Part shown: piece by piece, positions 45,740-57,000 of the stretch
Layout: every line of letters begins with the position of its first letter
Position numbering within the stretch: position 1 is the first letter of the stretch
Assembly: GCF_008831285.2 (NCBI RefSeq)
Contig: NC_045140.1
Span: 12,894,505-12,958,504, forward strand
Length of the DNA stretch: 64,000 bases
Source of the DNA: Nymphaea colorata
Lineage: Eukaryota; Streptophyta; Magnoliopsida; Nymphaeales; Nymphaeaceae
Reading direction: 5' to 3'
Notes under the pieces: model-generated
Seen by the model: only the letters and a program-made list of their open reading frames with translations
Told to the model about the DNA's origin: nothing
Database searches by the model: none
Made by a program: the position numbers and the translations under genes

Positions 45740-46640
45740 TATGAGAATTTGGATTTAGAGGCTATGTGATCAAACTCATGGCACCTGAAACAACAGATGG
45801 GTTGGTCAGTCTTACGAGTTTAAGACCAAGTGTTATAAGATGGACCAAAACGCTTGCTTTCAACTAGGGAAGGTAACATGAGTTTAGACTCAATAGGCTT
45901 TAAGGAGCTCCTCTGGTTGGAAGATTCAACTTAGGATGGTATGTATGAGCTGTTGCACCACTTGGGTTTCATGTTTTGTTTTATGTCCATTGCATATCTG
46001 CTTGCACGATCTAGAATATCTATTTTGGTACAATTAAAATCATAAAAAATAGAGGAATGAAAACCTCATACATACCTGGTGACTTGTTGATGTTCATCCT
46101 ACTCATTTGAATAGGTTGAATCACTATCGTTCATGGTCGCACATCCTATTGCATATTCTCTATTGGAAGTGGCCCTAGGTGGGCCAGATCTATAGGGAGA
46201 CCCGCTCCTTGGCACCTTTGTTGGGGAGCCTTAGTAACTGGTGCCTCCATGACAACATTTGTATGATATCGATGATATTGATGTGGGTTTGGGTTTTGGG
46301 TCACAAAAGTGGTTTGATGTGGATATGGATAGCTCGATCTGAAAGTAGGGTAAAAGTCAAGGTTAAAGTAAAGGTTTGGACATGGGTACATATTTGCAAA
46401 TGAGTACGGATTTGGATGAAGATTCATGTAGAAATTTGGATAAGGGTTTGGATAGAAATTTGGACCCAATTGGTTTTGGATCAGGTTAGTTCATGAACTA
46501 CTTATAGGACCTAGAGTAGATTGAATTGGATTCTGGATCGAGTTTTGTGGAACATAGGTTGAATTTGAACTTGATCTGGAGTTAGTAAAATGATGGGTCT
46601 GGTTTTGACCTGGTCTAGTATGTGAAGCGGGTGGATTTTA
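45740..46640 (-). pseudogene. Old gypsy gag remnant
   Basis: Around 45750-45797 the minus strand reads CCFRCHEFDHIASKSKF, a CCHC zinc knuckle with the last Cys changed to Ser. Upstream, 46469-46146 encodes a Tyr/Pro/Asn-rich stretch with repeated YPNP/YPNF-like units, probably a repeat-expanded linker. Other frames in the region are broken. Confidence 0.6.
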
Positions 46641-46839
46641 GGTCCTATTAAGGACTAGGTTGGGCGTTGACGTTGGTTGTGGACAAGGAATATGAGTTTG
46701 GATCTGGTTCAAGGGATGACACCCAAATCAGATCTTGTCAAAAAAAGGTGAAAAAAAGGGTTTGGACTAGGATTAGGACCCCTAAACCCAAGAGTTTTGT
46801 GAGACGGACCCGAATCGAGGGCAAGTCCCGATTCCATAA

Positions 46840-47630
46840 GGTAGTGTTTGATGGCTGGAAATATATTTTTGGAAATATATTTTTGAAAATATATTTCTTG
46901 AAAAAATGGAATGAGAAAAATCTTTCTTATTTTCAATTTTGATGTGTCTGTGATGACTGAAAAATTTATTTCTTAGTTTGATGAAATAGAAATATATTTC
47001 CAGGTTTAGGAAAAAGAAGGGAGGAATGGAAGGAGGGAGGAGGAAGAAGAAGAGGAAGAGGGAAGGAGGGAGGAGCACCAAATTCCTCAACACCACACTC
47101 AGAGCACTATAGTTGAGGCATTCTTCACTCAAATCCTATCCTCTGGTGGGTTCCCTCTTCTTCCTCCGCCTCCCATTCCAGATTCTACTTGCCTCCACCT
47201 TCCTCCTCCCTCTGGTGGGTTTCCTCTTCTTCCTATGCCTCCCATTCCATATTCTACTTGTTCCTCCCTCCTTCCCTTGTTCCCTTCTTCTCCCTGCTTC
47301 CTCCTCCCTCCGCCTCCTTTCTTCCTCCTCTCTCCTTCCCTTTTTCCCCGCCTCCCTTCTTCCTTCTCTCTCCTTCCCTCCTCCCTCCTTCCCTTCTTCC
47401 TTCCCCTTCCTCCTTCCTCCTTCCTCCTCCCTCATTCCCTTCTTCCTCCCCATCCCTTCTTCTTCCTCCCTCCTTCCCTTCTTCCTCCCCATCCCTTCTT
47501 CTTCCTCCCTCCTCCATGCTTCTTCCTCCCTCCTTCAAAAAAAATTCCTGTTTGATGAAACTTGAAAAATTTTGAAAATTTAAAATAAATTTCCTGTGCT
47601 ACAGTAAAATCCAGCCTACCAAACGCTACC
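46840..47630. mobile_element. PIF/Harbinger-type MITE, 791 bp
   Basis: The left end is GGTAGTGTTTGATGGCTGGA and the right end, read inward, is GGTAGCGTTTGGTAGGCTGGA minus its last base in common. TAA is duplicated at 46837-46839 and 47631-47633. A G-rich terminal repeat with TAA/TTA duplication is the mark of Tourist-like elements. The interior is unusual: purine-rich on one side (about 47005-47072) and pyrimidine-rich on the other (47130-47535). It has no coding capacity; the Ser/Pro/Leu and Glu/Gly/Lys open frames are low-complexity artefacts. Confidence 0.8.
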
Positions 47631-47633
47631 TAA

Positions 47634-48286
47634 GGAGTGGCCCAAACCATTGGGCGCACGGTTTTCTCCTTGCGCTTCCAATGGAGGTGGATGGGTGACC
47701 CTGACCCACCCATGATTTCGGTGGGTGGAAGGCGGTGGAGGACAGCCACCCCTTAAGTACTGGTGCCCCTCGGTGGGCGGCACACCCGTAGGCAGGGCTC
47801 TGTCTTCCGGTATTCTAGACTCAAAGCTCCGGCATCCTTGCGATGGATCCCAACAACCATGCCTCTACACCCCTTGCATCCATGGGTGGTTGGGGATCTA
47901 TATCAACAGGACCATGGGAGACCGCCGCATGCTGCATAGTTGAATGAAGCATCTCTCTGAAATTCATCCATCCTCCGTGTAATGGAGGCTTCTATTTCAT
48001 CCACTTTTCTTGCAGCAGCAGCAAAATCTTGTCTTATACGAGCCAGACTCGTGTTTTCTTAAGGTTTAATGTAAATGTTCTTCTACGTTTTCTCTTCTCT
48101 TTTCTGATTGTACGGTTTCCGTTGCAGCATTTCTTTCTTTTCAGTGTTGGTTTATTGTCTTCTGCAACTTTCTTTCCTGTAGCTATAGTAAGTTCTTGTG
48201 TCTTTCCTTTCTCTTTTGCTGCCATCAACACGGTGAGAGAAAGCTGGAAGCGCCAATGGAGCTACAACCTTGCTCATGATACCAAC
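47634..48286 (-). promoter_or_regulatory. Old gypsy 5' leader with primer-binding site
   Basis: One base from the right LTR, the minus strand reads TTGGTATCATGAGC (48272-48285). This matches the initiator-Met primer site TGGTATCAGAGC with one extra T. The rest of the leader and any gag N-terminus are too decayed to read. Confidence 0.7.
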
Positions 48287-48816
48287 TGATACAAGTTGGT
48301 AAATTTTGAGTACAAGCTTGCAGAAAACGACATTACATAGTTGTTGAACTGCAAGAACTGTGGTACGAGTCAAAACAAGAAGGGAAGTTGATGGTTAAAA
48401 CAAAAGGAAACAACACTAAAAGGTAGCATTTATGATTCTTCGATTGCTTTCAAAAGGAGATCCTCACGTCCCTTATATTTGGACGAGGGATGGACCTTGA
48501 ATTCGGACCCAAGCACATCAACTTGAATCCAAATACACACAAATCAAATTCAAATACAAATAGGGGACCAAAAACAAAATATAACCCAAATTACAAGCCA
48601 AAATGTGGATCAAGCTGGTGAAGAACTATAAGGACGTCGTGGTCGTCCCTTGATCTGCCTCAAGGATCTACACAAAGGTGTTCCATCTCGACTGAGCACT
48701 AAATCTGTAGTAGATTCAACTGTCGGGTCTCCTGGCCTGCATTAAAGTTCAGATGTAGGACTCGAGACGTGAGAACAGGACCATGCATATAACAGATTTG
48801 GTCCTGCTCTCCATCT
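48287..48816 (-). repeat. Old gypsy 5' LTR
   Basis: Partner of 39478-40009. It begins TGATACAAGTTGG; its end is degenerate (CTCTCCATCT where the other copy has CTCTGTATCA) and is followed by TAGCT. It lies within 400 bases of the 3' end of the F-box/kelch gene. Confidence 0.85.
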
Positions 48817-48821
48817 TAGCT

Positions 48822-49209
48822 CCAATCACATTCTACATGTTTACAACTGTTGATGACACATCCTTATCCATGTGAGCATGTCTGCGGAGGGAGATTGAAC
48901 TACTGAACCAAGCAACTCTACTATCTCCCCACTAATCATATCATAATAATGTGCATGTGGGTCTCATGACTTTCATCAAGTGCTATGAGTACTGAATTTA
49001 AATACAAGTTTCCATCTCAAGTGCATGTATTAAGTACAATATTCCATTTTCAAATGCATGTATTTTTGTGTATGTATACGTATGTGTGTGAAATAAAGTG
49101 TCTCCAAGGGTACAGCATCGCTGGTAGCAGTGAAAGCCCGCACCATCAGTTTGATTTTGTGGCACTATGCCTATGGCTGGGGTACACAGAGAGAGGCACC
49201 TTCCCTCTT
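48822..49209. other. Region downstream of the F-box/kelch gene (3' UTR)
   Basis: There are 388 bases between the old gypsy element and the gene's stop codon. It probably contains the 3' untranslated region of the minus-strand gene. On the minus strand several A-rich words lie near 49070-49100, and no canonical AATAAA was fixed. No other feature is seen. Confidence 0.5.
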
Positions 49210-50862
49210 TTAAGCTTTGATGGTCACACTATACAAGCATGACCAGGGTGGCGTAAGTGAAGATGTTACCCACTCTGAGCCTGGTGCAGCATCTAGATCA
49301 TAGGTTAGTGTCTGATACCCAGGCTCCTCCCCCGTCGAGAAGAGCAGCAACTTGCCATCAAGTATTCCGAGCCTGAACCCAGCACAAGAGCTTCCTGTCA
49401 CTGGCACTTGGATCACTTTCCATGAGTTTTTGGCCGGGTTGAACACATACAACCTCCTGGGGTTTTTCCACTCCATGCAGAACAAGCGCTTTTGGAGCAC
49501 TGCATGTGTTGTGACCATGCCACGGCCATTCTTCATCTCAGACCATGAGCCACACTTGGGGTCATAGACATCTATGAACCTCGAGTTGCCAATCGTAAAG
49601 CTTGATCGGCCACCCATGACATAGAGTTTTCCGTCGAAACTGAAAGCAAAGGAGCCCCATCTAGGGCTCCGCATGCTTCCTATCAGGGTCCACTTGTCCT
49701 GGCCTGGGTCATATGCTTCTGCTGTGGGGAGGTTCTGGCCGTCTGCACCATAGCCCCCAACTACGTAAACTAGACCATCTACTTCGGCACTTGCAAAGTC
49801 ACAGCGAGCGACATTCATCTTTGCCAGAGTGCTCCATCTACAGAAACAAACATGCAAAACTAATATGTTGTCAACAGATTTAACATATTGCTATTTAAAT
49901 TTGTTATAACATTATGTCTGCAAAGTTACTAAGCAACAAACATGTACTGCTCTCTCTCTCTCTCTCTCTCTCTCGCTGTGTGTGTGTGTGTGTGTGTGCA
50001 AGGCTACCAAGCAAGCAACATGTACACAAATTTAATATGTTGTTGCTATTAATATCTAATAAGTGATTGGTTCATATCTCTCCCTGTTCAATATTTATTT
50101 TCAGTATTTCATAAGGGCAAAGATAGAAATAGCAGTCACATTATTATGTCATGTTATCTAGCGTCTTGTACACACACACACACACACACATATATATATT
50201 TGGGAACTTTATTTTACACCTCCCTATACCTCAGAGAATGAAAAAACACGGCCATCAGCATTTGTTTTTACAAACTCTTATCCACCCATGTGAAACACAT
50301 TAGCCAAAAACGATTCGGGAACTTTAGCTTATGAAGCACAACTGAATTGTACGCATAAGGGAGACAAGAACTGAGGGGCATCTAAGTACCTGTTGAGCCT
50401 ACAATCATACTGGTAAACATCTGCAGATATTTTGTTAGGGCCTTCATTTACAATGTAGCCTCCCATAACCAAAATCTTTGAGTCGAGTGTTACTACTCCG
50501 AATGCGGCTTTGGCAGGACCAGGCATGGGAAGAAGAGTCTGTTGATGTCCACTGGATGTAAAGACTTCCCAATGGCTGCCTTTCCCTTCCTTGTCACTAC
50601 ATAAAAAATAAATCCGTTCTTCCAATTTCCTGGCATGCTTCCTTATAATGCTGAATTCATTACTCTGAACAACAGACCTCCATTTCTTGCAGACACATCC
50701 CACAACTGGGAAGTGATGCCACGCAACAAGAGCAAGACAGTATTTTGCAATGTCATCGGGTAAACCAGGTAAAATCGGCTTGTAGACTTCAATTTCGTGA
50801 GAATAAGATATGGTGGTCCTAAATAAGTTTGAGTCTTTCTGCTTCACTGCTGCCAAGCACAT
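49210..50862 (-). CDS. F-box/kelch-repeat protein, At1g67480-like
   Basis: The coding sequence is two exons on the minus strand: 50862-50390 and 49837-49210, 1,101 bases, 366 residues. The donor is CAACAG/GTACTT and the acceptor TTCTGTAG/ATGGAG; joining them gives CRLNR-WSTLAKMN in frame. The F-box is near residues 30-65 (ILPGLPDDIAKYCLALV, CKKWRSVVQS). Kelch repeats follow (ILVMGGYIVNEG, VYVVGGYGADG, RWGSFAFSFDGKLYVMGG). Such proteins are substrate receptors of SCF ubiquitin ligases, with the F-box binding SKP1. From memory it resembles Arabidopsis At1g67480 along its whole length and has similar size. An in-frame TGA just upstream makes ATG 50862 the first start. No break is seen, so it is probably functional. 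Confidence 0.93.
49838..50389 (-). other. Intron of the F-box/kelch gene
   Basis: A GT...AG intron of 552 bases, AT-rich. It contains a (CT)n(GT)n compound microsatellite at about 49949-49999 and a (CA)n tract with TATATATA at about 50169-50208. No other feature. Confidence 0.9.
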
Positions 50863-50910
50863 TGCTGATACAGTCAATTCTTTTCTTTCCACTCATTCCA
50901 TAATTATGTT

Positions 50911-50995
50911 AGAATAGTGGAGAAGTAACTTCTCTCATCTGGCCAGTTAAGTATGCTAGAATAGTGGAGAAGTAACTTCTCTAATCTGACCAGTA
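50911..50995. repeat. Tandem duplication with internal palindrome upstream of the start codon
   Basis: AGAATAGTGGAGAAGTAACT begins at 50911 and again at 50958 (period 47), each continuing TCTCT-ATCTG-CCAGT. Each unit contains AGAAGTAACTTCT, a palindrome with a one-base centre. It lies 50-130 bases upstream of the F-box gene start codon, so it may be in the 5' leader or at the end of the 5' intron. Confidence 0.85.
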
Positions 50996-53853
50996 AATAA
51001 GGAATCAAGTTAAGTGGGTCTATAGACACTTCCAAAAAGTATTGGAGAAATGATTCTCACACAAGAATTGCAATTCAAAACTTCGACCCAGGAAAAAAGG
51101 CTGTCATATGGTTTCATCGTATTCATCACCATTATAAATCTGCAAGACTACAAAAATCTGACAGAATGGAGAATACCATGGAAAGTTAATGGAATTCTTA
51201 ACTTCTTTGACTATGGTTTCCAACCCACAGCTGGTGCTCTTGGAGAAGTCCCCACTTATGATCGGCAGTTTCAGGCAGATGAGAAAACCATGTTTTGTTC
51301 CAATCATTTCACCCTTTGTCTACTATAGAGTTGGAAAAAAAGAAGGAAATTCAGAGGACAAAGAAGAAACAGGCATTTGATGTTATGATCTCATTATAAG
51401 GAATAGAATAAAAGGGCTTAAAATTTTCATAATTGAATGAACATGAAGTAGAAAAATCTTGCTAATCTGACAGTTGAATCTACAAATTAAGCCTATAGAA
51501 GTGTCCCACATGCCGATATGTGCATATACAACAACTACAGCCTACAGATGAGAACCCAACAACTAACAAAACAGCAATTAATTAAGAAGGAAGGCCGGAA
51601 GGCCAATAAATTATGGGGAAAAAAAAAAAAATAAAGCTACTAGTAAAGATGCCCTCTTTTAACAGTATTAGTAGATGGACCCTTCCAATTAGAAGGAAAA
51701 GGCTATCATAGTCAAGATTCCTTATCTCAATAAGAAAAACGTTAAATCTTCTCCTTTTGCCTGTTGAGGGCCTGAAGGGTACAAGCAGAAAGAGAAACTG
51801 GTAAAGAAAGCACTTGTGTGGCAATAATCAATTCCATCAAATGACCCAGCAAAGGTAAAAAAATAAGGAGAAAACCTGACAAGGATGCAAACAGCGCTTC
51901 AAATTAAGATTCAGGACCGTGTTTTTCGCTTTGAGTGTTGAAAAAAAGAAGACATTAAAATCAATTATTCAAAACTTCAAACTTCTGCAAAAAATAACAA
52001 TCTAGAAGGACCTCTAAAACTAGAAAAGCAACAAACAAGGTCTGTTATATTTGCTTTGCAGCTGATTAATGAAGTAAAAAGAGATTTAAAAAAGAAAACA
52101 GGTAAATTGCTTTTATTCCATTATCCAGCTCACAACCATAAAAATTGCCAAGAAGCTGGAATAATAGTAGATAAAATCTTGCAGATTTGCAGTGACAAAG
52201 CCTATATCAGAAAGCTAAATGGAAACATTCTTAAATTACAATAAGAATGAAATTATGAAACATATGGGCTGTATAATGTGATCTTGCTAAATATGCAGTG
52301 TCCTGTCTGGCCGTTCATCTCAGCCTGTCTTGCAAACTGGTCTAATTCAGGTCCAATGGTGGAGCTAGAAATTTAAGGGCACAAACATGCAACTTTCTAT
52401 CTCAGAAGAACAGGACGGCCATCTCTATGTACATAATTAGTTATGCAAGCCGGGGGGAAGCTTGTGCCCCCCCAGCTCAGGAGAAAGTGCATCATCATGG
52501 CATACGCACAAAGAATACCAAAGGGTTGTATAGGGCAATTGCATAGTGCAGTGGTGATGATTTGGAATTTGGACTGTTCTGCATGAGCTAATGCACTTTC
52601 AAGCCCTACAGGCGGCCACTTTATCAAAAAACCAAAGGTTAAGACCAAAGCTGGCCCCTCTATTTTCATTTAAATGGAGGTTTCTCTTAGAGTTTATGTG
52701 GACATGCACAAAAACTATGCGTGTGCTTAGGGGCGAAGCCAGGATTTTTCCTTGGGTCGGGCCAAGACAATTCGTGGCTCGGGCCAAGGTCGGGCCAAGA
52801 GGAGCGACCAGGACCGACGGGTCGGACCAAACTAAAAAAAATTGATTTTTTCAATATAAAAAAAATTTCTTGCGCTCACCCGGGCAGGCCCCCCACTCCC
52901 TCAGCCCCTGCGTGTGCTTGGTACAAACTTGTTATTATACTGAATGAGAGTACGCCAACAAACTTGCAGTCCCAAATACTCTTCATATAGACAAGCAAAT
53001 GACCTGATTCACTGCCTTGGGGCCGCACTTGTATATTCTTTTGGGACCATTGTAGCCAAGAAGTTTTTAAGAAAACAAATAAATAAATAAATAGATGCAT
53101 AAACCATTTTGTCATTCATACTGTGATTAACTTTGCTTTCTATACTGTTTATTTTAGACAAGAAAAAGGAAGAAAAGGCAGAAGCCAAAATGACTCTTCT
53201 GCTGCTTCACATTTCTGCAATCCTGTTCAAATAAAGGAACAGATAAAGGGCTGCAAACCATCAGTAAATCCTGGACGCGAGAGCCCAACAAGATGGCCTC
53301 CTTAAAAAATCAGGCGATACAGCTTAGTATAGTCGGATATATAAAAAATACTCAAACTCAATCATAGAATTTTAATTGAATTTCGTATAACCGATACCGG
53401 CCCCTGCATATCATATCCCCGATACACATATTTGTCAAGGTATCTGAAACAAGAAGAGGATCACGCCACATGTCGTACATAAATACGTAAAAAATGAACG
53501 GAAGAAGAAAATAACAATTTTTAACGGCAGAAAGAGAAATCCCAGATTGATTTTCCCCATTCAATAAACATGAAATGTTACATAAACATCAAATCAGTAG
53601 ACAAGATACACAAAATGTTTCGTCTCAGCAATATCTTAAAACTGGCGTGTGAACAATCCTGTGAAGAAGGAGTACAGGAGAATGCAGATGCATACATATA
53701 AGCATGTATTGTATCAACATTATTCTGACAGATGAACACGAGATCAGTAAATGAAAAAGATCAACAAATATCTAGAATTCAGTAAAACTCATGCCAACAA
53801 GATAAAAGGAAAAACACCAAAAGAAAAACAAACAGAAATCTGATCAGCATTAC
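50996..53853 (-). other. Probable long 5' intron of the F-box/kelch gene
   Basis: About 2.9 kb without coding sequence lies between the start codon region and the putative first exon. It is AT-rich, with a hAT MITE at 52728-52910. A GGTGGAGCTAGAAATTT ... GTGCCCCCCC block at about 52363-52472 looks like part of another small DNA element. The acceptor of the intron was not located. If the first exon is wrong, this is simply intergenic or promoter sequence. Confidence 0.4.
52728..52910. mobile_element. hAT-type MITE, 183 bp
   Basis: An exact 8-bp duplication CGTGTGCT lies at 52720-52727 and 52911-52918. The ends are TAGGGGCGAAGCCAGG on the left and CAGGGGCTGAGGGAGTGG read inward from the right, a short hAT-type inverted repeat (YAGGGGC). 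It contains repeated TCGGGCCAAG words and is non-coding. The exact duplication suggests a fairly recent insertion. Confidence 0.8.
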
Positions 53854-53995
53854 CAGTAAAGAACGTCAAAGGAAGAAAGCTTTTTTTCGTCGCAAATTAT
53901 GGATGGAAGTGAAGGAAATGGCTGAAGAAATGAAGAGGGGCCAGAAGGTAGAGAATTCAAGTTTAACTTTAGAGAGGGAGAGAGAAGGGTGTGTC
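53854..53995 (-). other. Putative non-coding first exon of the F-box/kelch gene
   Basis: On the minus strand this is a CT-rich leader-like sequence (CCCTTCTCTCTCCCTCTC) ending TTTACTG followed by GTAATGCTG, a plausible donor site at 53854/53853. A TATA-like word lies about 30 bases upstream. No start codon leads into a recognisable protein. The link to the F-box gene 3 kb downstream is inference. Confidence 0.4.
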
Positions 53996-54020
53996 TGGAA
54001 GTGGCGGGGAAGGGGGTGGA

Positions 54021-54026
54021 TTTAAA
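54021..54026 (-). promoter_or_regulatory. TATA-like box of the F-box/kelch gene
   Basis: The minus strand reads TGCCTTTAAATCCACC. TTTAAA lies about 30 bases upstream of the CT-rich leader, the usual distance to a plant transcription start. An ACGTCA-type word (GTGACGTG-like, near 54068-54078) lies further upstream and could be a bZIP site. Confidence 0.4.
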
Positions 54027-54078
54027 GGCAATGTGTTGAAGAGGATGAAAGCGACGGGCGTTCTACACGTCACCTGTC

Positions 54079-57000
54079 CCGTTAACTCATCCAGATACGA
54101 ATGATGAAAATACCATGACGTGGATGCAAACAAGTTGGATGTAGACAGGCATTTCTTAGTTTTCGGCTGTTTTGGACGTAAGTTTTCACCTATTCAATTG
54201 TCTTGGATCCGGCCACATATAAAACAGAAAATAAAAAAAATTCTAATAAAAAATAAATTTTAAACAAATTCTTTACATATTTAAAGATTAGCAATTATCT
54301 AATGACATTGGGCTCCATTAATTTATATATTTTTAAATCTTAGATCCGAGGGCGGAACCAGTCGGATGTAGCCCTTTAATGTGAAAAGGATTAAGGAGGC
54401 GCGCTTTCTTGTAAGCACCAAAATCGAAAACAAAAACAATTTTCTTTGGCGTAAGTAGCAAAAAATACGCCTATCCGTCTTTGAAGATGGGGAATAAGGG
54501 CCCATATTAAGTGACAAAAGACTTGGGGAAAGTCACCAAAAGGCAAAAGCTTTTCATCATTTTCTCTCGTTTTTAGGATTTAGAGCTGTTTTGAAACCTG
54601 ACGATTGATACACTAATCAATAAAAGTGTCACATATCTATTGTTCGAACTATAAAGGAGTAGCACTTAACAATCAAATTGATAGCCAGATGCTACACCTT
54701 TCAAAGCGATGTGTTTTATTAGTGTATGTTGAGTCCTTCTAAGCTGCACAAGGGTATTATGGTGATGTTATATTGCAAAATGATAAAAAAAAAAAAGTAG
54801 GAGTAGTTGAACAAGAAATTTCAGATAGTTGGGAAGAAATTGGTGTCTTCTCCGGTGCCCGTTCTGTGATGTATTTTTAAAATTTTTGAAATGTTTTGGA
54901 GAAACTATGATCATAAAAGTTTTCTGTGTTTGGTTTACAACCTGAACCACCTTATCATTTATTTGGACTTCTTTCGTAGCTGTTGGAAAAGTGGGAATAT
55001 TTTACTATTTTTAGTTGGCAGATTAAATTATTTAGTACAATTTCCTCTACAACCCAAGCTTTTGTCCTAATGTGAAAAAGCTCATATAAGAAAAGTGAGG
55101 TTGCATTTGGGTCCAATTTAATTTATTTTTTTACAAAAATGTGCTCAACTTCTAGGTGATACAAGAAAGACATGTAAAGCTTTTAAAATTTTTTATTTGA
55201 CTGCCCTTCCTTTTCCTACCAAACAGCTGAATGTGAGATAGATATTTAAACAATGAGAATTTTTTTTTTTTGTTCCTTCAGAAGAACTATTTGGTTACTG
55301 CTTCAAAATCTAACTGCAGTTTTATAAAATTAGCATAGCAACTGAAGGAATGCTTACTGATGCATGATTGTCATAAGTGCTAACCAAATTAGTGACATGA
55401 AAAAACCATCACTATTGACAATATTCATTGACGTTCTTCTCGTGTAACTGTTGACAACAATCATCACTCCGTTCCTTGCATCAGTACTGATGCTGTTTGA
55501 TGCAAATAAATTTCAAACTCTGACTTATCTTCTGTAAAGCTTTTCCATAGTATTCCGAATGCTTGTTTTGCGACAAGTACATATAAACTTAAACTATCAG
55601 CAGGACGAAGTTCTAATGGCATTCATTTACCAACGCCTTTTCCCTTTTCACTGACGTTTTTTTGCACTAGTGTGTACAGTGGAATTCTTGTAGGAGATCA
55701 GTGATAGATAATCAGGTTTTTTACTTACGGAGTGGTTTTCATATTCTCAAAAAAGCTTATAGTTGAAATAATAAATGTTGTATTAATATATGGTTAACAT
55801 AATAAATATCACATCCATCTACACGCTTATACAAGTTGGGCATAAACAAAACCAATAAAAAATGAGCAAATAATAAATAAATCTAGTAATAGAACTAAGT
55901 GTGAGACACTTTCTTCTACGATACGAAAACATTGTGCGGTTGATGAGGCTCACAATACTTGATGAGATTTACATGCATGTTTAAATAAGAAATTGATTAA
56001 ATATATGCGGCCCCTCTGGAAAATGTATCAGATTATCTGACAAGTAGTGCTTAATTAAAATAAGTGTGACATCTCCACGACCACCTTTGTAGGCATTGAG
56101 CTGACTATAGTTAGCAACAGTTCATCAGAATTTCATCAAAACAAATGTATTAATTTAAAACTACTCAAAAATATACTCTGGTCCATGTCACGTGTATTAT
56201 TTTCTGGGTTACAAACAATGGCAAGTGCAATACCCGAGTTAAAGTTCACATATGTTCCGTAATAAGCTAAAACCTTGAAGGCATAAAAGTATGATCTTAA
56301 GGGGTTTTACCTGAAAGCAGTTTCTCCTAAGTAAAGATTTGAAAAAATTGGAACCTACTCAACAATATGCACCCAAGCGATTTTATTGCTGCTCTCGTGA
56401 TTTTAAGATTATCGTCCTTTCAACTTTCACTAAAAAAGTCCATTTACTACCACAAACGGTAGACGTTTCTAAATTTATTTAAAAATATGATTTGGTAGGT
56501 TATATAATGAACTTACCAATCGAAGCATATTATATGGCAACTAGGTGAATGATAGGTTGTTAAAGCATGCAAATCTCTCTCTCGCTCTCTCTCCACTCCC
56601 TCGCTAGGTTGAGAAACTCAAAACGTTGGCCAGTACTTGGGAAAGGAAAAACTAGGTGCTCATTTTGTTTGGTTCTTTTTAATTTCATTTTATTGAAAGC
56701 ATGTGCCCACAATCTTTCCTTTTCCATATTTGAGACCTCTAAGCTGTCGGCGTATTGTCTGTTGCCTTATTATATGCCTACTTGCTGATTACTTATCATT
56801 AATTTTTCTTTTCTCCTCTTTGTGGTTATCAAAGCTGCATTATTGATAAGTAGTGGCTGCCTTATTAATTCAGCCTTTCACTTTAAAATTTTGCTGTTTT
56901 AAATGACAATGACGTTTCACATTGTATTTAAATGACCAACCTTGATAATGGTGGAAACCTGGAATGTGGCCATGACTTGCCTCTAAGGGTCTATGAGTAG

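Larger units (their letters stand above)
39478..48816 (-). mobile_element. Old chromovirus-like Ty3/gypsy element with two later insertions
   Basis: LTRs at 39478-40009 (532 bp) and 48287-48816 (530 bp) align throughout but are strongly diverged. They begin TGATGCAAG/TGATACAAG, and the left copy ends TGTATCA. Target duplications TAGAT (39473-39477) and TAGCT (48817-48821) differ at one base. A Met-tRNA-type primer site lies beside the right LTR on the minus strand and a GGGAGAA purine tract beside the left one, fixing the orientation. Gag is at 45.7-46.6 kb, RT at 42-45 kb and integrase at 40-41.3 kb. All frames are broken. A 2.45-kb LTR-like insertion and a 791-bp MITE sit inside. Confidence 0.88.

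Noticed and set aside
47113-47575. Long overlapping open frames rich in Ser/Pro/Leu (plus) and Glu/Gly/Lys (minus)
   Set aside because: They arise from the CT/GA-rich core of a MITE, are open in several frames at once and contain no domain.
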